A stretch of 10,304 nt of DNA from Chloroflexota bacterium (GTDB lineage: Bacteria > Chloroflexota > Anaerolineae > 4572-78). Below the pieces are notes generated by a model. The model did no database searches, had not been told where the DNA came from, and worked only from the letters and a program-made list of their open reading frames with translations. Made by a program: the position numbers and the translations under genes. The stretch spans positions 1 through 10,304 of the forward strand of contig JAJRUC010000353.1 in the NCBI GenBank assembly GCA_024278015.1. Direction: 5' to 3'. Below are positions 1 through 6,631 of the stretch, in pieces. The stretch's first letter is position 1. Each line of letters opens with the position of its first letter.

Positions 1-159
1 GGAAATATGTCCAAACGCATAAGCGAACGTCAAAATAACCAGACCATGAGCCAGAGCTACGCCCACCAGGCCGCCAACGCCCAAAGCGCCGGCGCCGGCG
101 CCAATGAAAATAAGTGCAAATGTGCCAATAAATTCAGCCGTCAGAGCGCGTGTGTTCAT
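1..159 (-). CDS. Aquaporin / MIP family channel, N-terminal fragment (runs off the left edge)
   Basis: The reverse strand from 159 reads 53 uninterrupted codons, beginning MNTRALTAEFIGTFALIFIG and ending ...AYAFGHIS at the window edge. The first helix with the conserved A-E-F-x-G-T-F pattern (residues 8-14) is the classical start of MIP-family proteins. The Gly/Ala-rich second segment ending in GHIS is where the first NPA loop (G-x-H-x-N-P-A) should follow, just outside the window. Family members are inner-membrane channels for water or small neutral solutes such as glycerol; the selectivity residues lie beyond the edge, so the substrate cannot be told. The ATG is preceded by GGAGG (166-170) at 6-nt spacing, which fixes the start. 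A strong promoter lies about 50 bp upstream. Only about a fifth of a normal 220-280-residue protein is seen. Confidence 0.85.
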   Translation of the reverse strand, partial: MNTRALTAEFIGTFALIFIGAGAGALGVGGLVGVALAHGLVILTFAYAFGHIS

Positions 160-208
160 AAAATACCTCCCTTGTTTTAATCGTAATTTATGGATTTGAC
201 AGGTTGAT

Positions 209-236
209 ATTATAGAGACTGTGTTCCGGGTGTCAA
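209..236 (-). promoter_or_regulatory. Consensus sigma70-type promoter for the aquaporin gene
   Basis: On the reverse strand a perfect TTGACA (236 to 231) and a perfect TATAAT (214 to 209) are separated by 16 nt. Transcription would begin near 202, giving a leader of about 43 nt that contains the GGAGG ribosome site. Both hexamers match the housekeeping consensus exactly, so this should be a strong promoter without an activator. Function is inferred from sequence only. Confidence 0.75.
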
Positions 237-269
237 GCGCTTGTTCGCGGGAGGGCGCAATTTTCACAG

Positions 270-456
270 GACTTACGCAGTTGAAAATTTTTTGCCGCTA
301 ATTTTTTAATGGCAGTTTACCACTGCTGATGCCAGAATTAAACTAAAACGCCTCTACCCGTCAATAATAACTTGACTCAGTGTCTATCCGTAAATTAATT
401 ACGCCGGGTGATGGTCAGGATAGTTGAGGTTGAAAACAACCGCAACCGCGTAAGTC
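270..456. mobile_element. MITE-like element with 14-nt terminal inverted repeats, no transposase
   Basis: GACTTACGCAGTTG (270-283) and CAACCGCGTAAGTC (443-456) are inverted copies of each other with one mismatch in 14. They bound an AT-rich 187-bp segment with no credible gene. Just inside the right end is a small perfect hairpin, GGTTG-AAAA-CAACC (428-441). Small size, matching ends and lack of coding capacity fit a miniature inverted-repeat element moved in trans by a transposase elsewhere; ends containing ACTTACGCA recall IS-derived elements of other bacteria, which is from memory. No clear target-site duplication is visible, so the exact ends are uncertain and it could be a decayed copy. 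The rest of the gene-poor stretch 160-618 holds the aquaporin promoter and a hairpin, nothing else that I can support. Confidence 0.5.
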
Positions 457-498
457 AGGATACCATAATTCCTGAACGTTACTTGTAGATTCTCCCGG

Positions 499-532
499 AT
501 TCCGGATATTCTCCTGCGAGAAATTCCGGAAT
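499..532. repeat. Long imperfect hairpin in the spacer before the phosphatase gene
   Basis: ATTCCGGA (499-506) pairs perfectly with TCCGGAAT (525-532), and inside it TTCTC (509-513) pairs with GAGAA (518-522) around a CTGC loop, leaving a 2x2 internal mismatch. A weaker outer pair, TCCCGGAT (493-500) and ATCCGGGA (584-591), partly overlaps it. No T-run follows, so an ordinary intrinsic terminator is unlikely. It may be a dispersed intergenic palindrome or a structured element upstream of the next gene; the sequence alone does not decide. Confidence 0.45.
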
Positions 533-618
533 GACACATCTCAATTGCAAACAGTTTTCATCCATCGGTCAAAAAATACCACTATCCGGGATTCATTGTT
601 CAGGCGGCGCCGGACTAC

Positions 619-1230
619 ATGTCTGCCGAAGGCAGCCCGATACAGATGTCAAAGGACTTTCCAGTGCCGTACCTTGTTCTGATAAAACATTCCGCGCCGA
701 AGATTGTGCCTGACCAACCCGCCGACCAATGGCGGTTATCGGCAGCGGGGCGACAACGGGCCGCGCGTCTTGCCCCCGCGCTGAAAAAATACGCGCCCGC
801 CGTCATCGCCGCCGGCGTAGAGCCGAAAGCAGTGGAAACAGCCCGCATTGTAGCCGCATCATTCGGGCAGGAAGTCCATATTGCGCCCGGCTTGCACGAA
901 CATAACCGCCGCAACGTGGGCTGGTTTGATGATGCCGCCGCCTTTGAGCAAGCGGTGGCCGCATTTTTTGCCTCTCCGCGCGCGCTGGTAATGGGCGCGG
1001 AAACCGCAAACGAAGCCCACGCCCGTTTTTCGGCGGCCATAGCCGCCTTGATGGCCCAATACGCCGGGCAGACGGTAGCCGTCGTCAGCCACGGCACGGT
1101 CATCACCCTGTTTGTCACCCGATTGCTTGGCCTGGCCCCGTTTGCATTTTGGCAGCGGCTCGGTTTGCCGTCAATTGTGGCCCTGTCGTGGCCGGATGTC
1201 TCTTTGCTTGCCGTAGAAAATATCGCTTGA
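619..1230 (+). CDS. Histidine phosphatase (phosphoglycerate-mutase-like) family protein, KHS variant
   Basis: A 203-residue cytosolic protein with the layout of the histidine phosphatase superfamily, whose members transfer or hydrolyse phosphate through a phospho-histidine. The N-terminal motif is LVLIKHSAP (residues 19-27), with H24 as the likely nucleophile. EPKAVETA (68-75) occupies the place of the second phosphate-binding segment, E94 in GLHEHNR is a candidate proton donor, and VVSHGT (155-160) supplies the second His (H158). The usual RHG arginine is K23 and the usual arginine of the second segment is K70, so both phosphate-clamping arginines appear as lysine. I recall a minor subfamily with this KHS...EPKA pattern, so it is probably active, but its substrate is unknown. 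The start is uncertain: ATG 619 has only a weak purine stretch upstream, and ATG 646 (nine codons later) would also keep the whole domain. It stands alone, 86 bp before the SPFH gene. Confidence 0.8.
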   Translation: MSAEGSPIQMSKDFPVPYLVLIKHSAPKIVPDQPADQWRLSAAGRQRAARLAPALKKYAPAVIAAGVEPKAVETARIVAASFGQEVHIAPGLHEHNRRNVGWFDDAAAFEQAVAAFFASPRALVMGAETANEAHARFSAAIAALMAQYAGQTVAVVSHGTVITLFVTRLLGLAPFAFWQRLGLPSIVALSWPDVSLLAVENIA

Positions 1231-1305
1231 TGTCAGCCGAATACTGTTTTCCGGTCAGGAAAAAACAGCAATTTGGTTTAAACTGTATCTTGTAACCTAT
1301 GATTC

Positions 1306-1311
1306 AGGAGG
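1306..1311 (+). promoter_or_regulatory. Strong ribosome-binding site fixing the SPFH start
   Basis: AGGAGG lies 5 nt before ATG 1317. An in-frame ATG at 1299 lies upstream of this site and has no Shine-Dalgarno of its own; starting there would put the ribosome site inside the coding sequence and add six non-hydrophobic residues before the anchor. ATG 1317 is therefore the better start. Confidence 0.8.
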
Positions 1312-1316
1312 AGAAA

Positions 1317-2471
1317 ATGAAGAAACGTTTTTCGGGCGGCCTGTCGCTGGCGCTCATTGTCCTTGTCTTGATTGTCGTTGGCGTGTTGCTCTCTTTTTCC
1401 AGCCAGTTTTTCTACTTTTTTGAGAAAGTGGAGGAGCAGGAAGTGGGGGTGCAGTTTCAAAGCGGACGCATTAAAGACGTGGTTGGCCCCGGCGTGTACA
1501 GCGATACCGGCCTGTTTGTGGAAATCAAACGCATTTCCAGCCACGCCATCCCCTTTTCTGTGACCGACCAGGAAATTATCACCAAAGACAAGCAGCGCAT
1601 TGGTCTGGTGGTAAGCGCCGATATTTTTAGACCGGGGTTGGCGCAAAAAGATATTATCCGCGCCTTGTGGGCGCAGTACAAAAATGTTTATCTTGACGAT
1701 GAGCTGGCCCGCGCCCGCATTAGCGATATGACCCGGCAAGCAATGAAGGTGTGTGTGGGTGACCGCAACTTCGACGATAATATCATCGGCACGGCCCGCG
1801 ACGAATTGCGGAATTGCATAGACGATGAAACCAATACGCTGGCCGCCAACTTTGGCTTAAGCGTTCAAAACCTGGTTGTGCCGGAGGTCATCCTTTCGCC
1901 GGCAGTGCAGACCGCGCTTGATGCCATTGTGCAAAGCCGGCTGGAAACCGAAAAGGCCGCCCAGGACCAGTTGCGGGCGGTGGCCCAGTCTGAAGCCGAG
2001 CAAGCCAGACAGGAAGGCGAAATTCGGGTGGCGCAAAGCCGTATCCAGGAAGAGACCAAACAGCAAACCACCCTGGCCCAGTTGGAAGAAGAAAAGATTC
2101 TGGCCCGGAAAGCGGTCATCGAGGCGGAACGGGCCAACGAACTGGCCCGCGTAGAGGCAGAAAAGGCCATCATCGAAGCCCAGAAAGCCAACGACCTGCT
2201 GGCCGCCGAGCGCGACCTGGAAATTAATCAGGCCCTGGCTGCCGCTGCTGTAGAAAAAGCCAAAGCTGATTTGGCCCTTCAAACTATTCTGGCCGAAATT
2301 TACGCCAATAATCCGAACTATTTGCAATTGCAAATAGTGCAGGCCAATGCCAGCGCCCTCTCCAAAAACGATAAAATCATCTTCACAACCGAAGGAACCG
2401 TGCCCAATCTGGTTATTCCCGGGCCGGGTATTATACCCACGGTTAATGCCCTCCCCGTGGAAGGCAATTAG
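1317..2471 (+). CDS. SPFH / band-7 (prohibitin-flotillin-like) membrane-anchored protein
   Basis: From ATG 1317 the product is 384 residues. A short basic start (MKKR) is followed by one hydrophobic anchor (about 9-29), then an SPFH domain (about 35-200) with the typical opening E-E-Q-E-V-G-V-Q-F, the G-P-G-V-Y turn, and later L-V-V-P-E-V-I-L-S-P. A long Glu/Ala/Lys/Gln-rich coiled coil (about 200-320) and a Pro/Val-rich tail follow. SPFH proteins assemble into large oligomeric membrane rings or scaffolds that organise membrane domains and often modulate proteases. Two cysteines (near 145 and 165) bracket a charged segment. The coiled coil contains an 18-residue near-repeat: residues encoded at 2103-2150 and 2157-2204 share the pattern A-x-K-A-[VI]-I-E-A-x-x-A-N-x-L. 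No NfeD-type or HflK/HflC partner lies next door. Hairpins follow its stop codon, so it is probably transcribed alone. Confidence 0.88.
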   Translation: MKKRFSGGLSLALIVLVLIVVGVLLSFSSQFFYFFEKVEEQEVGVQFQSGRIKDVVGPGVYSDTGLFVEIKRISSHAIPFSVTDQEIITKDKQRIGLVVSADIFRPGLAQKDIIRALWAQYKNVYLDDELARARISDMTRQAMKVCVGDRNFDDNIIGTARDELRNCIDDETNTLAANFGLSVQNLVVPEVILSPAVQTALDAIVQSRLETEKAAQDQLRAVAQSEAEQARQEGEIRVAQSRIQEETKQQTTLAQLEEEKILARKAVIEAERANELARVEAEKAIIEAQKANDLLAAERDLEINQALAAAAVEKAKADLALQTILAEIYANNPNYLQLQIVQANASALSKNDKIIFTTEGTVPNLVIPGPGIIPTVNALPVEGN

Positions 2472-2489
2472 GGTTTGACGGCAAGCACA

Positions 2490-2520
2490 GGGGCGGCTCT
2501 CGTGAGCCGCCCCGTATCGT
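2490..2520 (+). terminator. GC-rich hairpin terminator after the SPFH gene
   Basis: GGGGCGGCTC (2490-2499) pairs over 10 perfect base pairs with GAGCCGCCCC (2504-2513) around a TCGT loop, 18 nt after the SPFH stop. The tail (GTATCGTTATTG) is only moderately T-rich. The stem is symmetric and could also slow transcription arriving from the convergent UPF0182 gene, though the minus-strand side lacks a T-run. Confidence 0.65.
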
Positions 2521-2551
2521 TATTGAATTGAATTTCAACCCGGCAGGTTGT

Positions 2552-2577
2552 CAAAACCTGACAGGTTTTGCATTTTT
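2552..2577 (+). terminator. Second hairpin with T-run between the convergent genes
   Basis: CAAAACCTG (2552-2560) and CAGGTTTTG (2562-2570) are perfect inverted copies one base apart; in practice the central few bases form the loop. CATTTTT follows at once, which makes it terminator-like on the plus strand. A smaller hairpin, CAACC-CGGCA-GGTTG (2536-2550), sits just before it. The T-run overlaps the UPF0182 stop codon (2576-2578). The ACCTGACAGGT core resembles palindromes that, as I recall, are scattered through Chloroflexota intergenic regions, so it may be a dispersed repeat used as a terminator. Confidence 0.5.
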
Positions 2578-5332
2578 ACTGTGACGGCAGAATTTGCAGC
2601 AATTGTTGCAAAGCCGCGTCCATAGCCTCAAGTTCCGCGCCGTAGGTGGCCCAGTCGCCCTCTTTTAACGCCTTCTGGGCGGCCTCGTAATGCGTCGATG
2701 CGGTTTCGGCCAGTTGGCGGACCGATTGGTCAATTACGGCAGGGGCAGGTTGCGCGGGAGCTTCCCCGCCGGTGGAAACAATCGCTTCCGGCGGCGCTTC
2801 GCCCAGCAAAGCCAGCAGGCCATTGGCCATGGTATCGGCCATCACCACCTGATTGCCGCTGGCCAGGATAACGCGCTTTAATTCCGGAATGCGCCCCGAT
2901 TCCGCCTGCAAGTAAATCGGTTCCACATAAAGCAGGGCGTTGCCGATGGGCAACACCAGCAAATTCCCCCGAATAACCTGCGATCCACCTTGGTCCCACA
3001 ACGAAAATTGCGACGAAATTTCCGGATTCTGGTCAATACGGGCTTCAATTTGCAGCGGGCCGTAAATCAATTCCTGTTTGGGGAACTGGTACACTACCAA
3101 TTGGCCGTAGTTTTCGCCGTCTGAACGGGCGGCCAGCCAGGCCAGCATATTATCTTTGTTAAACGGCGTCAGCGGCTGTATCAGCACAAATTCTTCCTGC
3201 TCAAAATCTGGCAGGCGGGCGATGATGTAATACGGTTCCACCGGCTGGGTATTGCCGGAGAAGGTTTCCTGGGGAATGGCCCACAAATCTTCCTGATTGT
3301 AAAAGACTTTGGGGTCTTTCATGTGATAGGTGCGATACAAATCGGCCTGAATGGTGAACAGCCCTTCCGGGTAGCGGATATGCCGTTTCAGGCTGGCCGG
3401 CATTTGGTCGACTGACCGGAACAGGTCGGGGAAGATGCGGCCATAAGTTTGGGCCAGCGGGTCGGTGGGGTCGAAGAGATAAAAAATCACCGAGCCGTTG
3501 TACGGGTCTATGACCACTTTTACGGAATTGCGGATGTAGTTGAACTGCACCCCCACCCGTCTGGAATAAGGATACAGATTAGTGGTGGCGTAGGCATCCA
3601 GAACCCAGAACAGTTTGCCTTCATCATCCACCACAATGTAGGGGTCGTCATCGTAGCTTAAAAACGGAGCGATAAGCTGCGCCCGCGCCTTGATGTGACG
3701 GTTCATCAAAATGGCGCTTTCGTTGGTGATGTCGCTGCTGAGGATGATATTGCTGTCGGCCATTCTGAAAGCGAAGGCCAGGCGCTTGAAATAGCTGTTG
3801 AGTTTCACCCCGCCTGTGCCGGCGTAGGCCGTGTACACCGCCTCATCACCCTGACCGGGATAATCAAACTCCGGCTCACCCGTGTTGACAAACACGTAAT
3901 CGGTGGTATTTTCGCCGAAGTAAATTTCCGGGCGGGTGATGTTCAGGCCTACACTGGTTTGAGGGGGCAAATTCTGAATCCAGAATTCGGGCAAGCCTTC
4001 GGGGGTTACTTCATTGACGGGATTCATGACCACGCCATAGCCGTGGGTAAACTGGAGTTTCTGATTAATCCAGGTGGGCGATTGCAGTTGCGCCTTGTCC
4101 AGTTCGCGCACGGCAATGGCTACCTGCCGGTAATCACCATCGTTGACGGTGTAGCGGTCAAAATCGACATCCAGGAAGGTGTAGTACAGGCGCAACTCCT
4201 GCAATTGTCTGAAAGTTTGCAGCAGGGGCCGATAATCCCACAGGCGCACGTTATCGAGCGTGCCGCCGTTGTCTTCCAGGGCCGAAGCCTGCAAGGCTTG
4301 CGGGTCTTTAAATTCTTTAACATCGACATTCTGCAAATTATAGGCTCTGCTTGTAAAATCGATGTTATATTCAATATACGGCATTTCCCGATTCAGCTCA
4401 TTTGGTTCAACAATAAACCGTTGAACCACGCCGGGGGCCACGCCCCGCAGCAGGAAGCCGCCAATCAGCCAGATGAAGATGGCCGTCGAGGGCAAGATAT
4501 TTCGGCGGAAGAAGATATTGAGAATTAGCAGCAAGGCCGATACGCCGGCAATGCCCGTCAAAATCCGAAGGGAGGGCAGCACCACGGCCACATCGGTGTA
4601 GCTGGCTCCAAACACCACCCCGCGTGAGCTGTAAACCAGTTCGTAGGCGTCAAGCCAGTGTCCCCAGGCGAAGGCGGCAAAAATCAAGGCCCCCAAAATT
4701 GACAGGTGCAATTGCACGTGCGGCAAAAAGACAATGCGGCCTTCTTCCAGATTGTTTCGCTGTTCCAGCAGATAAATGGCTGCCGCCCCAAATAAAGACA
4801 GAAACAGCACAACTACCAGCCAGCCCTGCACAAATTTAAACAACGGCAGGGTAAAGATGAAAAAGCCGATATCCTGCCCAAACAGCGGGTCGGCCAGGCC
4901 AAACGCCACCTGTCGCACATATTGCAGGACCATCAGCCAGTTTACCGAGGCCGTAGAGCCAACCAGCCAGGCCAGCAACAGGGCGGCGGCCCAAATGGCG
5001 TAGGTGACAATGCGCTGCGCCACTAACACTTCATCGCTGAAAAAAATCAGGTTTCGCTTAACCTGCCAGCGCGCTACATAAGTGTTGATGAAAAAGAGCA
5101 GGGCAAAAACCAAAGCCATCGCCACAAAAACGCCAATCTTTGCTATCAGTTCGGTGGTAAATATTTGCTGGTAGCCCACCGATTGAAACCACAGCCAATC
5201 AGTGTAAAGCGTTATCCCTCTATTCAGGAAAACGAACAGGAAGAACAGGATACCGGCTATAATCCAGAATTGCGGCCCGGCCCGGCCTGTTCCATGCTGC
5301 GTTGCGCGGGGATTATTATCTTCAACGGTCAT
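2576..5332 (-). CDS. UPF0182 family large membrane protein
   Basis: A 918-residue protein matching UPF0182 in length and design. The N-terminal third has about seven membrane segments (about 22-41, 64-86, 108-128, 166-189, 207-224, 250-275 and 280-297), followed by a roughly 550-residue extracytoplasmic region, a Pro/Ala linker near 850, and a C-terminal helical segment with the Y-E-A-A-Q-K-A-L-K-E-G-D-W-A pattern. Family landmarks visible include D-P-L-F-G-Q-D-I-G-F-F (148-158), the Y-T-D-V ... L-P-S-L-R-I-L stretch (245-258) and, after the last helix, V-E-P-N-E-L-N-R-E. The biochemical role of the family is not established; members are widespread in actinobacteria, cyanobacteria, clostridia and Chloroflexota. 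The start is supported by GGGAGAG shortly upstream of ATG 5332. It is convergent with the SPFH gene and divergent from the MoxR gene; the 242-bp gap to MoxR must carry its promoter, but I see no well-spaced candidate on this strand. It appears intact. Confidence 0.92.
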   Translation of the reverse strand: MTVEDNNPRATQHGTGRAGPQFWIIAGILFFLFVFLNRGITLYTDWLWFQSVGYQQIFTTELIAKIGVFVAMALVFALLFFINTYVARWQVKRNLIFFSDEVLVAQRIVTYAIWAAALLLAWLVGSTASVNWLMVLQYVRQVAFGLADPLFGQDIGFFIFTLPLFKFVQGWLVVVLFLSLFGAAAIYLLEQRNNLEEGRIVFLPHVQLHLSILGALIFAAFAWGHWLDAYELVYSSRGVVFGASYTDVAVVLPSLRILTGIAGVSALLLILNIFFRRNILPSTAIFIWLIGGFLLRGVAPGVVQRFIVEPNELNREMPYIEYNIDFTSRAYNLQNVDVKEFKDPQALQASALEDNGGTLDNVRLWDYRPLLQTFRQLQELRLYYTFLDVDFDRYTVNDGDYRQVAIAVRELDKAQLQSPTWINQKLQFTHGYGVVMNPVNEVTPEGLPEFWIQNLPPQTSVGLNITRPEIYFGENTTDYVFVNTGEPEFDYPGQGDEAVYTAYAGTGGVKLNSYFKRLAFAFRMADSNIILSSDITNESAILMNRHIKARAQLIAPFLSYDDDPYIVVDDEGKLFWVLDAYATTNLYPYSRRVGVQFNYIRNSVKVVIDPYNGSVIFYLFDPTDPLAQTYGRIFPDLFRSVDQMPASLKRHIRYPEGLFTIQADLYRTYHMKDPKVFYNQEDLWAIPQETFSGNTQPVEPYYIIARLPDFEQEEFVLIQPLTPFNKDNMLAWLAARSDGENYGQLVVYQFPKQELIYGPLQIEARIDQNPEISSQFSLWDQGGSQVIRGNLLVLPIGNALLYVEPIYLQAESGRIPELKRVILASGNQVVMADTMANGLLALLGEAPPEAIVSTGGEAPAQPAPAVIDQSVRQLAETASTHYEAAQKALKEGDWATYGAELEAMDAALQQLLQILPSQ

Positions 5333-5516
5333 AGTTTCTCTCCCAAAAATATTAGCGAGTAAAAGGTTAGGTGTTTATAATTGTATCTATTCGTCAATTG
5401 GATGCAAACGGCACGGGGTTGTGTTTTTAACTTGCCTTTTGATACATAAAAAAAATGAGGCTCATGTCTGGAACAAGTGCAAACCAAAGCTGAAATACAC
5501 CCTTTTAGCCGCGCAT

Positions 5517-5546
5517 GTGACAGAACGCGCCTCTTTATGGTAAAAT
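5517..5546 (+). promoter_or_regulatory. Likely promoter of the MoxR gene group
   Basis: GTGACA (5517-5522, five of six consensus bases) and TAAAAT (5541-5546, five of six) are 18 nt apart, and TG at 5538-5539 adds an extended -10 element. A transcript would start near 5553, about 22 nt before ATG 5575. The remaining part of the divergent spacer (5333-5516) is AT-rich with an A-run near 5448-5455 and shows nothing else I can name. Confidence 0.55.
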
Positions 5547-5574
5547 AAAGCCATCCATTTTAGAGAGCCGTTAT

Positions 5575-6516
5575 ATGACCATTCAACAAACAGCCATCAC
5601 CATGAAAAATAACATCGCCCAGGTACTGGTGGGCAAAGAAGCGGTTGTAGAACTGGCGCTGGTGGCCTTGCTGTGCGAAGGCCATTTGCTGCTGGAAGAC
5701 GTACCCGGCATCGGCAAAACCACTCTGGCCCGCACTATCGCCCGGTCTTTGCAATGTTCGTTTGCCCGCATCCAGTTCACGCCCGATTTACTCCCGACGG
5801 ATATTAGCGGCGTGTCTGTTTTTGACCAGCGAGACCGCGATTTTCACTATCGACCCGGCCCCATCCTGAACCAGATTATCCTGGCCGACGAAATCAACCG
5901 GGCCACGCCGCGCACCCAAAGCGCCCTGCTGGAAGCCATGCAGGAACGCACCGTCACCGTCGATGGGCAAACGCACGCCCTGCCCCGCCCCTTTCTGGTG
6001 CTGGCTACCCAAAACCCCATCGAACTGGAAGGCACGTTTCCCCTGCCGGAAGCGCAAATTGACCGCTTTATGATGCGCGTCGGCCTGGGTTACCCCACCG
6101 AGGCAGAGGAAAACGATATTTTGCTTCGCTACCGGCAGGCTGACCCGCTGGAGACGCTCCGGCCGGTAACCGGGCCGGACACGCTGCTGAACCATCAACA
6201 GGCGGTAAAAGCCGTGGCCGTTGAGCAAAGTGTGCAACATTATATTGTCAAAATGGTGCAGGCCACCCGCAGCCATCCGGCGGTGGAGTTGGGGGCCAGC
6301 CCGCGCGGCAGCATGGCCTTGTATCGCGGGGCGCAGGCGCTGGCCGCCATACGGGGGCGGCAATTTATCATCCCGGATGATGTGAAATATCTGGCGCCGT
6401 ATGTCCTCACTCACCGGCTGATTATCAGCCCCCAAACCCGGCTAAGGGGCCGCACCCCGGCCGGCGTGTTGGCAGAGATTATCGAAAGCGTGCCCGTTCC
6501 GGTGGAAACATTGTGA
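5575..6516 (+). CDS. MoxR family AAA+ ATPase
   Basis: A 313-residue, full-length MoxR-type AAA+ ATPase. The Walker A loop is DVPGIGKT (42-49), Walker B is IILADE (101-106) followed by the typical INRA, sensor 1 is the ATQNP segment (N147), the arginine-finger region is EAQIDRF (159-165), and sensor 2 is SPRG (242-245). MoxR proteins act as cytosolic ATP-driven chaperones that mature or insert cofactors into partner proteins, usually encoded next door as DUF58 or von Willebrand factor A proteins. No such partner lies in this window; the following genes encode a cyclic-nucleotide-binding-domain protein and a membrane protein. The start has a weak purine-rich site (AGAGAG, 5562-5567). ATG 5602, nine codons on, is a possible alternative. 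An extended -10 promoter lies just upstream. Confidence 0.92.
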   Translation: MTIQQTAITMKNNIAQVLVGKEAVVELALVALLCEGHLLLEDVPGIGKTTLARTIARSLQCSFARIQFTPDLLPTDISGVSVFDQRDRDFHYRPGPILNQIILADEINRATPRTQSALLEAMQERTVTVDGQTHALPRPFLVLATQNPIELEGTFPLPEAQIDRFMMRVGLGYPTEAEENDILLRYRQADPLETLRPVTGPDTLLNHQQAVKAVAVEQSVQHYIVKMVQATRSHPAVELGASPRGSMALYRGAQALAAIRGRQFIIPDDVKYLAPYVLTHRLIISPQTRLRGRTPAGVLAEIIESVPVPVETL

Positions 6517-6552
6517 AAAATATAGAGCTGATAACAAAGATGAAACGTAATT

Positions 6553-6619
6553 AACCCCCACCCGTCGCCTGCGACGCCACCTTTCCCCGCCGGGGGGAGG
6601 GTGGGGAGGGGGTATTTTT
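6553..6619 (+). repeat. GC-rich palindromic repeat and possible attenuator between MoxR and the cNBD gene
   Basis: CCCCACCC (6556-6563) is the exact inverted copy of GGGTGGGG (6599-6606). Nested within are a perfect GTCGC-CT-GCGAC hairpin (6564-6575) and a looser CCACCTTTCCCC arm facing the G-rich half. A TATTTTT run (6613-6619) follows, so the whole resembles an intrinsic terminator or attenuator. The ribosome site AGGAGG (6622-6627) for the next gene begins only 3 nt later. The compact, self-complementary make-up suggests a dispersed intergenic repeat; I recall similar blocks in Chloroflexota genomes but cannot check copy number here. Confidence 0.55.
6592..6612 (+). other. Potential G-quadruplex in the leader of the cNBD gene
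   Basis: The plus strand carries four G-tracts of 6, 3, 4 and 5 bases separated by single bases (A, T, A). This fits the strict G3+N1 pattern expected for a very stable quadruplex, in DNA and in the mRNA. It ends 9 nt before the ribosome site of the following gene. It competes with the duplex fold of the surrounding palindrome, so a conformational switch is conceivable; this is inference. Confidence 0.5.
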
Positions 6620-6631
6620 GCAGGAGGAAAA

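Noticed and set aside
411..488. 25-codon plus-strand ORF across the right end of the inverted-repeat element
   Set aside because: No ribosome site, no similarity to a known small protein, and it runs through the terminal repeat; chance is the simplest explanation.
531..713. 60-codon plus-strand ORF overlapping the phosphatase start
   Set aside because: It overlaps the real gene in another frame, begins inside the 499-532 hairpin, lacks a ribosome site and has a composition unlike a protein.
1244..1268. CTGTTTTCC ... GGAAAAAACAG hairpin between the phosphatase and SPFH genes as a terminator
   Set aside because: The arms differ by two bulged bases, the stem is AT-rich and no T-run follows, so evidence for termination is too weak to list.
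3695..4528. 277-codon plus-strand ORF inside the UPF0182 gene
   Set aside because: It lies wholly antisense to a confidently identified gene, has no family motifs or ribosome site, and its composition is what the complementary strand of that gene gives.
5359..5400. TTGACG plus TATAAA as a minus-strand promoter for the UPF0182 gene
   Set aside because: The two hexamers are only 12 nt apart on the reverse strand, too close for a sigma70-type promoter; no better-spaced pair was found.
5788..6435. 215-codon minus-strand ORF inside the MoxR gene
   Set aside because: Antisense shadow of a full-length MoxR ATPase; it is rich in His/Arg/Gln with no recognisable domain.
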